Numbered from the stretch's first letter, positions 1-9,329 are shown. The stretch is DNA of 64,000 bases from CALZBJ01 sp945619025 (GCA_945619025.1 CALZBJ010000003.1:134335-198334); one strand, 5' to 3'. Notes: generated from the letters alone by a model not told the origin. A program made the numbers and translations.

Positions 1-1
1 T

Positions 2-805
2 TTAGGGGAAGAGCGCGTGCTCGCCTCTGAAGTTGCGGGAACAACGCGTGACAGTATCGAAATTCCCTTTACTATGGAAGATCGCGACTTTATCTTGATC
101 GATACTGCTGGGGTGCGTCGCCGTGCTCGTGTGTCGGATAAGATCGAGAAATTTAGCGTACTGAAAAGCTTAGATGCCATCGAAAAAGCCAATGTGGTGG
201 TCTTTGTCTTTGACGCTGAAGAAGGTCTATCGGAGCAAGATGCAACGCTGCTTGGCTATGTGCTCGATTCCGGTAAAGCATTGGTGCTCGCGGTCAATAA
301 GTGGGATACCTTAGAAAACGATGATAAAGAGTGGCTCAAGCAAGAATTTGACCGCCGTTTCGCGTTTGTGGATTTCACCAAACCGATCTTTATCTCAGCG
401 CTGCGTGGTACCGGTGTGAGCCGTGTGCTCCAAGAGGCGATTAAAGCGTACGATTCATCGATGCAGGAATTTTCCACGAGCGAACTGTCTGACATTTTGG
501 AAGATGCTGTTCGCGCGCATCAACCGCCGATGGAGAAAGGCTTTGCCCCGAAATTACGCTTTGCGCACCAAGGGGGTAAAAATCCTCCGCGCATTATTAT
601 TCACGGTAATCGTACCCAATATGTGAAAGATTCGTACGTGCGTTATTTAAGTAAAACCTATCGCGAAACGCTGGGTCTTTACGGAACGCCGGTGCGCATC
701 AATTTCCGCGGGGGCGATAACCCTTATGCCGGAAAAGCGCCAAGCCCAACGAAAAAAGAGATCAAACGTGCGGGTAAAGTGCGTTACGGGAAACCGAAGA
801 AATAA
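2..805 (+). CDS. der: Ribosome biogenesis GTPase Der (3' part)
   Basis: The reading frame is open from the left edge, so the gene starts outside the window. What remains is the second GTPase domain and the C-terminal KH-like domain of Der (EngA), the double-GTPase needed for 50S subunit maturation. Visible motifs are GTTRDS (switch I), DTAGVRRR (G3), NKWD (G4) and a G5-like SALRGTGV, followed by the KH-like region containing GNRTQYVKDSYVRYL and a basic tail ending in KPKK. The first G domain and the Walker A of the second are missing only because of the window edge. A hairpin terminator follows directly. Confidence 0.97.
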   Translation, partial: LGEERVLASEVAGTTRDSIEIPFTMEDRDFILIDTAGVRRRARVSDKIEKFSVLKSLDAIEKANVVVFVFDAEEGLSEQDATLLGYVLDSGKALVLAVNKWDTLENDDKEWLKQEFDRRFAFVDFTKPIFISALRGTGVSRVLQEAIKAYDSSMQEFSTSELSDILEDAVRAHQPPMEKGFAPKLRFAHQGGKNPPRIIIHGNRTQYVKDSYVRYLSKTYRETLGLYGTPVRINFRGGDNPYAGKAPSPTKKEIKRAGKVRYGKPKK

Positions 806-851
806 ACGATTTTTATCTAATTTCTAATCTTTTGATTTAGAATCTAGATAG

Positions 852-897
852 AAAAAGCCTCGGAGGCGTTATTGTAAGACGCTCCCGAGGCTTTTTT
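852..897. terminator. Bidirectional terminator between der and tex
   Basis: The arm AAAAAGCCTCGG-AGGCG faces CGCT-CCCGAGGCTTTTTT across a short loop. The A-run on one side and T-run on the other let it end both der (+) and tex (-), whose stop codons flank it. Confidence 0.85.
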
Positions 898-947
898 ATT
901 GTGTGTATTTTAAGGTTGCTCTTAAAAGTAATTTACAAGATTAAGGC

Positions 948-3218
948 TTAACGCTTTAATCCTTTTAAGGCATCGGCAAAAGGATTATTGGACGGCTTTT
1001 CGCTATGGCGTTTTGCTTGCTTTCCTTTAGCGGGAACGTAGCTTTTTTGCCCTTTATCGGATGCGCTTGCATCATCGTTCATGCGCATGGTGAGCTGAAT
1101 ACGGTTGCGGGGAATATCGACTTCCAACACTTTAACCGTCACCACATCACCGACTTTAACGATCTCGTGGGGATCTTTAACAAAGCGGTCGGCAAGGGCG
1201 CTGATATGGACTAATCCATCTTGATGCACGCCAATATCGACAAAGGCACCAAAGTTTGCCACGTTGGTTACGACACCTTCTAAACGCATGCCTTCTTTAA
1301 GATCTTTGATCGATTCAATGCCCTCTTTAAAGGTGGCGGTAACAAACTCAGGGCGAGGGTCACGGCCGGGTTTATCCAGCTCATCGATAATGTCTTTCAC
1401 CGTAGGAATCCCAAATTTCTCGGAGGTAAATTCCTTGGGATCAAGGCCGCGTAGAAGTGAGGTATTGCCGATCAGTTCATCGATCGATTTGGCGGTTTTT
1501 TTCGCGATCGCTTCCACAACGGGGTAAGCTTCCGGGTGAACGGCAGAGCGGTCGAGCGGATTATTGCCGCGAATACGTAGAAATCCCGCAGCGAGTTCGA
1601 AGGTTTTTGGCCCAAGGCGCGGAACTTTTAATAGCTCTTTACGATTGGTAAAAGCCCCATTTTCATCACGATATTTGACGATATTTTCAGCCGTTGTATT
1701 GTTTAAGCCAGAGACCTGTGCAAGAAGTGGGCTAGACGCCGTATTAACATCGACTCCTACCGCGTTTACACAGTCTTCTACCACCGAGGCAAGAGAACGG
1801 TTGAGTTCAGTTTGATTCACATCGTGCTGATATTGCCCAACGCCAATCGATTTTGGATCGATCTTAACCAGTTCAGCGAGTGGATCTTGCAGGCGGCGGG
1901 CAATGGAGATCGCGCCTCGTAACGAGACATCGAGCTCGGGAAATTCTTTTGAGGCAAGCTCAGAGGCAGAATAAACAGACGCTCCTGCTTCACTAACGAC
2001 GATACGGCTTAAGCCTTTTACTACTTTACAGAGCTCGCCCGCGAGTTTATCGGTTTCCCGTGAGGCGGTTCCATTCCCGATCGCAATGAGGCTCGGTGAA
2101 TGTTTTTGGCAGAGCGCTGCAAGTGCGGCGAGTGAGCCATTCCAATCATTACGCGGTGGATGGGGATAGATCGTTGTGGTATCGAGAAGTTTTCCGGTAT
2201 CGTCAACAATGGCGACTTTACAGCCAGTGCGAATGCCAGGATCGATCCCTAAAATTACTCGGTTTCCCGCAGGGGAGGCGAGCAGTAGATCTTTTAAATT
2301 GCGAGCAAAGACTTTAATCGCTTCCGCTTCCGCCTCTTCACGCATGCGATTAATAAGCTCAAGGGAGAGCGAAAGATTGAGTTTCGCGCGCCAGCTAAGA
2401 CGAATGGTATCGTTCAGCCAATCGTGCGGATTGCTCAGGCCAAAGTGATCTTTAATAAAGGTTTGCGGCGTTTCTTCGATCGGTTCGGGTAAAAGAAGGT
2501 CGAGCGATAAGATATCTTCATTCCGTCCTCGAAGGAGCGCTAAGGCACGATGTGAGGGAATGGTTTTAATGGTTTCGCTAAATTCAAAGTAATCTTTATA
2601 ATTGCTGCCCTCATCGGCCTTCCCATCTTTGACCGATGCGCTGATTACGCCATTGTCCCAAAGATAATTACGCAGCTTTCCGAGAAGCTCGGCCTCTTCC
2701 GAGATGCGATCAATTAAGATAAAGCGTGCGCCATCAAGCACTGCTTTTGTATCGGCAAAGCCTTTCTCTTCATCAATATAAGGTGTGGCAAGCGCTTCTA
2801 AGTCCTCGGATAATCTATTTTGAAAGAGCGTTTCCGCAAGCGGAAGAATGCCAGCTTCAATGGCGATCTGTGCACGAGTTCGGCGGCGCGGACGATAGGG
2901 CAGATAGAGGTCTTCGAGCTCGGTTTTTGTGGTCGCTGCTTCAAGTTTACCGCGAAGTTCATCGGTGAGTTTTTCTTGAGAGTCGATCGATTCGATAATG
3001 GTACTACGGCGATCTTCAAGCTCGCGAAGATAGACAAGGCGCGTCTCAAGTTCACGAAGTTGCGCATCATCAAGTCCGCCGGTTACCTCTTTACGATAGC
3101 GCGCAATAAACGGAACGGTCGCCCCCTCATCAAGCAGGGTAACAGCAGCGCTCACTTGGGTGACATTTGCGTTAATTTCACGAGCAATAATGGAGGCAAT
3201 AGTAGGGATGTTCGCCAT
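948..3218 (-). CDS. tex: Tex, S1-domain RNA-binding transcription accessory protein
   Basis: A 756-residue protein with the full Tex architecture: helical N-terminal domain, YqgF/RNase H-like core with VILGIDPGIRTG near residues 316-330, helix-hairpin-helix modules near 490-550 (VSGLNNTTAENIV, VPRLGPKTFELAAGF), and an S1 RNA-binding domain near 640-710 (GVVTNVANFGAFVDIGV). Tex binds nucleic acid and affects transcription and stress tolerance in several bacteria; its exact reaction is not settled. Length is typical. The tail after S1 is basic and low in complexity. It is transcribed alone, convergent with der. The ATG codes MANIPTIASIIAREI, the usual Tex N terminus. Confidence 0.96.
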   Translation of the reverse strand: MANIPTIASIIAREINANVTQVSAAVTLLDEGATVPFIARYRKEVTGGLDDAQLRELETRLVYLRELEDRRSTIIESIDSQEKLTDELRGKLEAATTKTELEDLYLPYRPRRRTRAQIAIEAGILPLAETLFQNRLSEDLEALATPYIDEEKGFADTKAVLDGARFILIDRISEEAELLGKLRNYLWDNGVISASVKDGKADEGSNYKDYFEFSETIKTIPSHRALALLRGRNEDILSLDLLLPEPIEETPQTFIKDHFGLSNPHDWLNDTIRLSWRAKLNLSLSLELINRMREEAEAEAIKVFARNLKDLLLASPAGNRVILGIDPGIRTGCKVAIVDDTGKLLDTTTIYPHPPRNDWNGSLAALAALCQKHSPSLIAIGNGTASRETDKLAGELCKVVKGLSRIVVSEAGASVYSASELASKEFPELDVSLRGAISIARRLQDPLAELVKIDPKSIGVGQYQHDVNQTELNRSLASVVEDCVNAVGVDVNTASSPLLAQVSGLNNTTAENIVKYRDENGAFTNRKELLKVPRLGPKTFELAAGFLRIRGNNPLDRSAVHPEAYPVVEAIAKKTAKSIDELIGNTSLLRGLDPKEFTSEKFGIPTVKDIIDELDKPGRDPRPEFVTATFKEGIESIKDLKEGMRLEGVVTNVANFGAFVDIGVHQDGLVHISALADRFVKDPHEIVKVGDVVTVKVLEVDIPRNRIQLTMRMNDDASASDKGQKSYVPAKGKQAKRHSEKPSNNPFADALKGLKR

Positions 3219-3543
3219 ATCGAAAAGGTTCCTCTCTTCATTTATAGTGTTATATTCAGCCCTCCATTATAACGGTTTTTATTGGCTATTTTTGCTTTTT
3301 GGCGTTTGTGAGTTGTATTGCGCTTTATCTTGCTTATTTTTTGGCTAATGGGCGGGAAATTTCCGTCAAAAAATCGCCCTTAAATTGGCTCAAGTCGTCC
3401 ATTTATCAATGAAATTTGAGTTTTTTATCAAGATAAATTATAAAAGATGGCATGCGCGCCGTTTTCGCTTGGTAACGTACGGGCATGTCGTGATTACCAA
3501 GGGCAGAAAAAGGCGTTTTTTTTATTTCAGATAAGGAAGCACA
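3219..3543. promoter_or_regulatory. Intergenic tex/abgT with a sigma70-type promoter for abgT
   Basis: This 325-base divergent gap has no convincing gene. On the plus strand, TTGAGT (3416-3421) and TATAAA (3439-3444) are 17 bases apart, a good sigma70 promoter giving an untranslated leader of roughly 90 bases for the transporter gene. The AAGGAAG ribosome site lies just before the ATG at 3544. The left part, AT-rich with T-runs, must hold the tex promoter, but I cannot point to it. Confidence 0.55.
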
Positions 3544-5280
3544 ATGGCTGAAAGTAAGCAAGAGCCTTCAAAGGGACTTATAAATAAATTTTTAAATGGA
3601 ATTGAATGGGTTGGGAATAAATTACCTGCCCCTGCGTTACTTTTCTTCTATTCAATGCTGGGAATTATGGTGCTGTCGTGGCCTCTTTCCGCAGTGGACT
3701 TTAGCTTTACCACTAAAACCATCACCGGCGAATCGGTGACGCAAGTTGAGCATGTTAGTAACCTTTTATCCGGTGAGAAACTGATCTACTTTCTTGAGAA
3801 TTTTGTTCGTATTTTCATTAATTTTGCGCCTTTAGGGGTTGTGGTTGTGGCGATGCTCGGGATTGGCGTTGCAGAGCGTGCGGGCTATGTGGATGTGGGC
3901 CTTAAAAAGCTGCTTCGCATTACCCCTAAAAAATTCTTAACCCCGATGGTGCTTTTTGTGGCGATGTTAAGTCACTTTGCGGCCGATGCGGGCTATGTGG
4001 TGGTGATTCCCATCGGCGGGATTTTATTCTACGCCGCGGGTCGTCATCCGATTGCGGGGATTGCAGCAGCTTTTGCAGGGGTATCGGCAGGGTTTTCAGC
4101 GAACTTAATTCCCTCAACGAACGATATTTTACTCCAAGGAATTACCCAAGATGCGGCGCGTATTTTAGATCCAAGCTATACGGTGAACGTCCTGTCGAAC
4201 TGGGCTTTTGGAAGCGCGTCGGTCTTTTTCTTAGTGATTGTGGGCTGGTTTGTTACCGATAAAATCGTCGAGCCTCGTCTATCGCGCGTGCCGTTAAATG
4301 ATGAGATCGATATTGATGATAGTAAAGAGATCACCCCGATCGAGAGCCGTGCCTTTTGGATTTCATCGCTCTTTATGGTGGGTGTATTGGCGGTTTTCAC
4401 CCTTTGGGCGTGGCCAGCGGATTCCCTTTTACGTGCCGATTTAGCCGCCGATGCAGGCGAACTGATTCGTCAATTATCATTGCCTGAGAATCTCCAACTT
4501 CCTCGCGGAAAAGAGTGGCCGATTTTAGTGGAACACTTTGGATTAGCGGCGGGCACATCAAGTGCGGAGCTTGTTAATTATCTCTATAACGAAGGAATTA
4601 TTAGCACAACGCGCGGTTCGTTAACGAGTGCCGGTGCACCATTAATGCGTTCGATTGTAGCGATTATCTTCTTAGGGTTTATTATTCCGGGGATCGTCTT
4701 TGGAATGATCACAAAACGCTTTAAAAAATTGAGCGATGTGGTGGATGCAATGAGCGAAACAACCAAAGGCATGAGCAGTTTCATCGTGATGATGTTCTTC
4801 TGCGCCTTCTTCTTGGAAGCGTTTAATCAGTCTAACTTAGGGAAAATTATTGCGCTTTCCGGGGCTGAATTTCTCCAAAGCATCAATCTTAATTCCTATG
4901 TGACGATCATCTGTGCGATCCTCTTTATCGCCTTTATCAACCTCTTTGTTGGGTCGGCTTCGGCAAAATGGATCTTATTATCACCGATCTTAGTGCCAAT
5001 GTTGATGCAGCTCGGTATCGCGCCTGAATTGACGCAAGCGGCCTATCGCGTCGGGGATTCAACGACGAATATTATTTCACCGCTCATGACCTATTTTGCC
5101 CTGGTGGTGGTCTATTGTCAGCGCTATGTGAAATCGACGGGCATTGGAACGCTCATTTCGATGATGATTCCTTATTCGATCAGTTTCCTTCTATCGTGGA
5201 TCGTTTTCTTAATGATCTGGTGGTTATCGGGCATGCCGCTCGGAATTGAAGGGGCGTACCTCTATAATCCGCATGGGTAA
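3544..5280 (+). CDS. abgT: AbgT family transporter
   Basis: A 578-residue polytopic inner-membrane protein of the AbgT family (p-aminobenzoyl-glutamate transporters; members such as MtrF and YdaH have been described as antimetabolite exporters). Family stretches seen are FLNGIEWVGNKLPAPALLF at the N terminus, FAADAGYVVVIPIGG, GFSANLIPSTNDILLQG, FVGSASAKWILLSPI and YRVGDSTTNIISPLMTYF. The length is slightly above the usual 510 or so, because of a soluble insert near residues 295-350 between membrane segments. No abgA/abgB hydrolase genes sit beside it, so import of aminobenzoyl-glutamate versus drug or dipeptide export cannot be decided. Confidence 0.93.
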   Translation: MAESKQEPSKGLINKFLNGIEWVGNKLPAPALLFFYSMLGIMVLSWPLSAVDFSFTTKTITGESVTQVEHVSNLLSGEKLIYFLENFVRIFINFAPLGVVVVAMLGIGVAERAGYVDVGLKKLLRITPKKFLTPMVLFVAMLSHFAADAGYVVVIPIGGILFYAAGRHPIAGIAAAFAGVSAGFSANLIPSTNDILLQGITQDAARILDPSYTVNVLSNWAFGSASVFFLVIVGWFVTDKIVEPRLSRVPLNDEIDIDDSKEITPIESRAFWISSLFMVGVLAVFTLWAWPADSLLRADLAADAGELIRQLSLPENLQLPRGKEWPILVEHFGLAAGTSSAELVNYLYNEGIISTTRGSLTSAGAPLMRSIVAIIFLGFIIPGIVFGMITKRFKKLSDVVDAMSETTKGMSSFIVMMFFCAFFLEAFNQSNLGKIIALSGAEFLQSINLNSYVTIICAILFIAFINLFVGSASAKWILLSPILVPMLMQLGIAPELTQAAYRVGDSTTNIISPLMTYFALVVVYCQRYVKSTGIGTLISMMIPYSISFLLSWIVFLMIWWLSGMPLGIEGAYLYNPHG

Positions 5281-5373
5281 TCTCAGGAATAAAAGTTAGA
5301 GTCGGCGGAGGCTTGATCGAATCAGACGGATTGAACTCTGATGTAAATCTCCGTATACTTATGAAAATTAAAG

Positions 5374-5396
5374 CTGCCTTCGGGTAGCTTTTTTTA
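5374..5396 (+). terminator. Terminator after abgT
   Basis: AAAGCTGCC and GGTAGCTTT pair across a tight TTCG-type loop, followed by a run of T. It lies about 95 bases after the abgT stop and before the lipoprotein gene. Confidence 0.75.
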
Positions 5397-5449
5397 TGGG
5401 AAAGGGCGATATTTAAGCAATCATTCATGCCTTTATAAGGAGCGATACG

Positions 5450-5824
5450 ATGATGAAAAAGATCTTTAAAAAACGTGTGGGATTAACGCTGATGGCGAGC
5501 CTGTTACTTGCGGGATGCGTATCGGTTGAATCCTCGCAAAAGGATGAGTTTACCGTTCCGAAAGGGGAGCTCGTGCGCTATGAGGTGGATTCAAAACTCT
5601 ACGATTGCGTCGGCGTTGGGCCACAAAAATGTCTGCGGGTGAAACGCGGAGGCAGCGATGAATGGACCTTTTTCTACAGTCAGATTGAGGGATTTGAGTA
5701 TCAAGAGGGCTATCGCTATCAATTGTTAATCGATGAATTTCCGCTTGAGCCAATTCCCGATCGAAGCGCTGTGGGATACCGTTTAATGCGGGAGCTTGAG
5801 CGCTTAAAAGTGGTGCATATTTAA
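5450..5824 (+). CDS. DUF4377-like lipoprotein
   Basis: A 124-residue protein with a lipoprotein signal peptide: basic start MMKKIFKKR, hydrophobic stretch, and lipobox LLAGC with the lipidated cysteine at residue 23. The mature part has the pattern of DUF4377, a small domain often found in HslJ/META-type envelope proteins: LYDCVGVGPQKCLRV, then W.FFYSQIEGFEYQEGYRYQL. The two cysteines may form a disulfide. A strong AAGGAG site precedes the start. The function of this domain is not established; an envelope location is well supported. It appears to be a single-gene unit. Confidence 0.8.
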   Translation: MMKKIFKKRVGLTLMASLLLAGCVSVESSQKDEFTVPKGELVRYEVDSKLYDCVGVGPQKCLRVKRGGSDEWTFFYSQIEGFEYQEGYRYQLLIDEFPLEPIPDRSAVGYRLMRELERLKVVHI

Positions 5825-5974
5825 GAGGAATTGATCGGTTTTACTGGGGCCATTTCGCGGTCTTTTTATACGAAATGGGATTCATTTTGTTGTGGCTGTG
5901 CTAAAATTGTAGCCTGTTGACGCACAAAAAGTGGCCCGTTCCACACGATAATAAACCCAAAAAATGAGGAAATA

Positions 5975-6520
5975 ATGCGATTAACACTAAGACTTAACCG
6001 GAAAATAACGTTGCTGTGGACGCTGCTATTTTTCAGCGTTACGGCGAGCAGTCTGGAGGCAAAAACGGTGGAAAAAGAGATCTACGGACGCTATGAAACC
6101 ATGAGCATTGTGGATTTTAACGGCGTGAATGTGTCCGCGAAGATGGATACCGGTGCGCTCACTGCATCACTCCACGCCGAAAATATCGAATTTTTCACCA
6201 AAAATAACGACGACTGGGTGCGTTTTACCACTCGCATTAATGAGATGGAGCTTGGGCCTTATGAATTCCCGCTTCATAAAGTGAGCCGAGTTAAACGCCG
6301 CCAAGAAGAGAAAAGTCCAAGCAAAGTGAAATCGGCAAAGCGCCCGGTGATTTTACTCACACTCTGCCTTGGCAATCAACAAAAAGAGGTGGAGGTAAAT
6401 TTGGCTAACCGCTCAAATTTAAACTATCCCCTTTTAATCGGTTCGAAAGCGCTCCGCTCCTTTAAAGCGATTGTGGACGTTTCCGAGAAATATACTCATC
6501 CGCTTCAGTGTAACGAATAA
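5975..6520 (+). CDS. Retropepsin-like protease (Zn_protease family) of the ATP-grasp/7TM cluster
   Basis: A 181-residue protein with an N-terminal signal or anchor segment (residues about 8-28) and a domain of the family labelled 'ATP-dependent zinc protease' in databases. The sequence shows a classic aspartic-protease signature, KMDTGALTASLHA near residue 52, and no HExxH zinc motif, so it is better regarded as a retropepsin-like fold. The C-terminal half has the family block NLNYPLLIGSKALRSFKAIVDV. It is first in a tight three-gene operon (12-base gap, then an overlap) with a transglutaminase-like 7TM protein and an ATP-grasp ligase. Likely role: cleaving a periplasmic peptide product or substrate of that system. 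Confidence 0.85.
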   Translation: MRLTLRLNRKITLLWTLLFFSVTASSLEAKTVEKEIYGRYETMSIVDFNGVNVSAKMDTGALTASLHAENIEFFTKNNDDWVRFTTRINEMELGPYEFPLHKVSRVKRRQEEKSPSKVKSAKRPVILLTLCLGNQQKEVEVNLANRSNLNYPLLIGSKALRSFKAIVDVSEKYTHPLQCNE

Positions 6521-6532
6521 ACGAGACCCCTT

Positions 6533-8173
6533 ATGAAATCTTTAACGCGACACTTAAAAATCCTCATCACGCTCCTCTTAATTGCGGGATTAGGATCGAT
6601 CTATTATGAGCATAAAGTGCTCGAAATTCCGATGACGGAAGATACCGAATCTGAGCTTTGGACCATCGATGCGAAGCTCTCCTATCAAGTGCCAGGAAAC
6701 GTCGGCGTAACCGCGCGTTTTTATGTGCCCGATACCTTTAAAAATTATGAACTCTATACCGATAGTTTAGTGAGCTCGAAAGAGTATGGCCGCGTCATCG
6801 AGGAAGATGATTTGGGCAATAAGATCGCTCACTATTCCGTGCGCCGTGCGGAAGGGACGGAAACGCTCTACTATCGCCTCTCGCTTGCGCCTAAAATGGG
6901 GGCCGATGAAACGCCCTTTAAATATGATGCGCGTGCGGGGAAAGTCTATCAAGATAAAATTGCGCTCGAAGGGGCGGATAAGCTCGCGGCAACGGCGTTA
7001 GTTGAAGCGATTCGTAGCCGATCCTCCAATACCGCAACCTTTATTAGTGAGGCGATTGTTGCGCTCACACAGACCGATAATGATCAGGTGAAAGCACTCT
7101 TAAAAGGGGATGGCTCGCCAGCGAATCGGGCAAAAGTATTAAAAGTATTGCTCTCTCAAGCGCACATTCCGGTGCAACGCGTCAACACCATTCAATTGAT
7201 CGATAGTACCAATCAAAAGCCCGAAATTTGGGTGCGCAGCTATATCGAATCGAGTAAACGCGATGAAGCGAGCAAAAAAGTAGTGACGCAAGGAAAGTGG
7301 GTCTACTTTGATTTAACCAGTGGGAAAATTGGCCTGCCACACGACCGCATTATCTGGTCAATTGGTGATGAGCCGCTCTTAAGTGTCGCCAATGGCACCA
7401 AAGTGAAACTTGAATTTAACGTCGATAATAAAGCGCTCTCAGCGATCACCTTAGCGAGCAGTACTGCTGATAAAGAGGGCTATTTAGCCAACTCGCTTTA
7501 CAGTCTGCCGGTCAAAATGCATCACGATTATGAGGTGATGATTATGATTCCGTTTGGCGTTCTAGTGGTGTTATTGGTGCGCAATATTATCGGCTTCCAA
7601 ACGCTCGGAACCTTTACCCCGGTCTTAATCGCGCTTGCTTTTAGAGAAACGGGGCTCTCCTACGGGATTATCCTCTTTACCGTGATTGTGACGCTCGGGC
7701 TTTCGCTACGGTCCTATCTTGAACATCTCAAATTGCAGATGCTCTCGAGGCTCTCGGTGGTGCTCACCTTTGTGGTGATTTTAATTGGCGTCTTAACCAT
7801 CTTTAGTTATAAAATGGGGATTGAGAGCGGGCTTGCAATCAGTCTCTTCCCGATGGTGATTTTAACCATGACCATCGAACGCCTTTCAATTACATGGGAA
7901 GAGCGCGGTGGCGGTAATGCCTTTAAAATTGCGATCGGTACCTTAATTTCAGCCTCCATGGCGTTTGCGCTGATGGGCTATCGTCCGCTTATTTACTTTG
8001 TCTTTACCTTCCCCGGTATTTTGCTTGTCCTTGTGGCCTTTATGCTGGCAATGGGACGCTATCGCGGTTATCGCTTAACGGAATTAGGACGCTTTAGTGC
8101 GATGATCCGTCAAGAGAAAGAGGCGGAAGCAAAACGTCTTGAAGCGGAAAAAGAGCATGAGGAGAAAGCGTAA
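6533..8173 (+). CDS. UUP1 family 7TM protein with inactive transglutaminase-like domain
   Basis: A 546-residue membrane protein: one N-terminal membrane segment (about 11-26), a large extracytoplasmic domain (about 30-325) of the inactive transglutaminase type, and about seven membrane helices from residue 333 to 520 (MIMIPFGVLVVLLVRNIIG, LSVVLTFVVILIGVLTIFSY, FAFALMGYRPLIYFV-type helices). It ends in a charged Glu/Lys tail. No cysteine of a transglutaminase triad is visible in the soluble domain. The gene is sandwiched between a retropepsin-like protease and an ATP-grasp ligase, overlapping the latter, an association noted for this family in comparative genomics of amidoligases. It probably presents or exports a ligated peptide; the substrate is unknown. 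Confidence 0.88.
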   Translation: MKSLTRHLKILITLLLIAGLGSIYYEHKVLEIPMTEDTESELWTIDAKLSYQVPGNVGVTARFYVPDTFKNYELYTDSLVSSKEYGRVIEEDDLGNKIAHYSVRRAEGTETLYYRLSLAPKMGADETPFKYDARAGKVYQDKIALEGADKLAATALVEAIRSRSSNTATFISEAIVALTQTDNDQVKALLKGDGSPANRAKVLKVLLSQAHIPVQRVNTIQLIDSTNQKPEIWVRSYIESSKRDEASKKVVTQGKWVYFDLTSGKIGLPHDRIIWSIGDEPLLSVANGTKVKLEFNVDNKALSAITLASSTADKEGYLANSLYSLPVKMHHDYEVMIMIPFGVLVVLLVRNIIGFQTLGTFTPVLIALAFRETGLSYGIILFTVIVTLGLSLRSYLEHLKLQMLSRLSVVLTFVVILIGVLTIFSYKMGIESGLAISLFPMVILTMTIERLSITWEERGGGNAFKIAIGTLISASMAFALMGYRPLIYFVFTFPGILLVLVAFMLAMGRYRGYRLTELGRFSAMIRQEKEAEAKRLEAEKEHEEKA

Positions 8174-9159
8174 TGTTTTCGATGATTAAAACGTGGCGAG
8201 CGCTTAAAGCGCGGGGTGTCATGGGGATTAATCAGCGAAATGCGGAATATGTGCTTCAGTACAATAACCGCCGCTACTATCCCTATGTTGATGATAAAAT
8301 CGTCACCAAAGAGCGCGCGCTCATCTATGAGGTCAATGTGCCTGAGATGTATGGCGTGATTTCAAGCGAAAGTGAGATTAAATATCTGCCTAAAATTATT
8401 GGCGATCGCACCGAATTTGTCATTAAACCGGCGCAAGGCGCGGGGGGTGATGGAATTTTAGTGATTGCCGATAAGTTCGATGATTATCGTTATAAAACGG
8501 TTTCGGGGCGCTTAATTACCATTGATGAAATTGAGTATCAGATCTCATCGATTTTAACAGGGCTCTATTCGCTCGGTGGCATGCGCGATCGGGCGCTGAT
8601 TGAGTATAAAGTCACCTCCGATCCAATCTTTAAAAGCATCAGCTACGAGGGCGTGCCGGACATTCGCGTCATTGTCTTGATGGGGTATCCCGTGATGGCG
8701 ATGTTGCGCCTTCCGACCCGTCAATCAGGCGGAAAAGCGAACCTTCACCAAGGAGCGATCGGTGTGGGCGTTGATATTGCGACAGGCACAACGCTTAAAG
8801 GCACATGGCTCAATGAGATTATTACCCGCCATCCCGACACCAATAATGATGTAAGTGGCGTTGCGCTTCCTGATTGGGACGGCTTTTTAGAGCTCGCAAC
8901 GGGCTGTTATGAGATCTCGAAATTGGGGTATATCGGTGTGGATATGGTGCTCGATGAAGAGAAAGGCCCGCTCATTTTAGAGATTAATGCGCGCCCAGGG
9001 CTTAATATTCAGATCGCCAATAATGCAGGGTTAGCGGCTCGTACCTACCGGGTAGAGAAGCATCTTGAAGAGCTTAAAGCCGCGGGCATTGAGAAAGAGA
9101 GCGTCAAAGAACGCGTCGCTTTTTCCAAAGAGTGGTTCGATGCTAAAAATACGTTTTAA
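8173..9159 (+). CDS. Alpha-L-glutamate ligase-like ATP-grasp protein
   Basis: A 328-residue cytosolic enzyme of the ATP-grasp fold. The ATP-binding loop FVIKPAQGAGGDGILVI lies near residues 82-98, and the metal-binding end LILEINARPGLNIQ near 266-280. It resembles the 'alpha-L-glutamate ligase-like' family related to RimK, which joins an amino acid or peptide to a carboxylate acceptor with ATP. The ATG overlaps the stop codon of the 7TM gene (TAATG), and GAGGAG lies just upstream, so translation is coupled. The acceptor is not known. It is the last gene of the three-gene operon and is followed by a terminator. Confidence 0.9.
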   Translation: MFSMIKTWRALKARGVMGINQRNAEYVLQYNNRRYYPYVDDKIVTKERALIYEVNVPEMYGVISSESEIKYLPKIIGDRTEFVIKPAQGAGGDGILVIADKFDDYRYKTVSGRLITIDEIEYQISSILTGLYSLGGMRDRALIEYKVTSDPIFKSISYEGVPDIRVIVLMGYPVMAMLRLPTRQSGGKANLHQGAIGVGVDIATGTTLKGTWLNEIITRHPDTNNDVSGVALPDWDGFLELATGCYEISKLGYIGVDMVLDEEKGPLILEINARPGLNIQIANNAGLAARTYRVEKHLEELKAAGIEKESVKERVAFSKEWFDAKNTF

Positions 9160-9192
9160 GCCATCACCTGAACTATGATAAAAACACCTGAT

Positions 9193-9220
9193 GAAACCGG
9201 CGTTAAGCGTCGGTTTTTTT
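9193..9220 (+). terminator. Terminator after the ATP-grasp operon
   Basis: AACCGGCG and CGTCGGTT pair (one G-U) around a short loop, followed by seven T. This closes the protease/7TM/ligase operon. Confidence 0.75.
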
Positions 9221-9250
9221 ATGCTCATACAGCCCTCTGTAGAGACAATA

Positions 9251-9269
9251 TCATTTGATAGTCATTATC
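9251..9269. promoter_or_regulatory. Probable Fur box upstream of ABC exporter
   Basis: The 19-mer TCATTTGATAGTCATTATC matches the classical 19-bp Fur box GATAATGATAATCATTATC at 13 of 19 positions, including a perfect TCATTATC half, and CATT/ATCATT units continue on both sides. It lies 60-80 bases before the ABC transporter start, where a promoter should be. Iron repression of that gene is the inference. Confidence 0.55.
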
Positions 9270-9329
9270 ATTTAAAGTAAGCTATTGAGACCTTTTTATA
9301 TTTTTTCCTGATTCCTCGGCGCCATATCT

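Noticed and set aside
2820..3272. Plus-strand frame of 150 residues opposite tex
   Set aside because: It lies antisense to the conserved Tex coding region and has no independent support.
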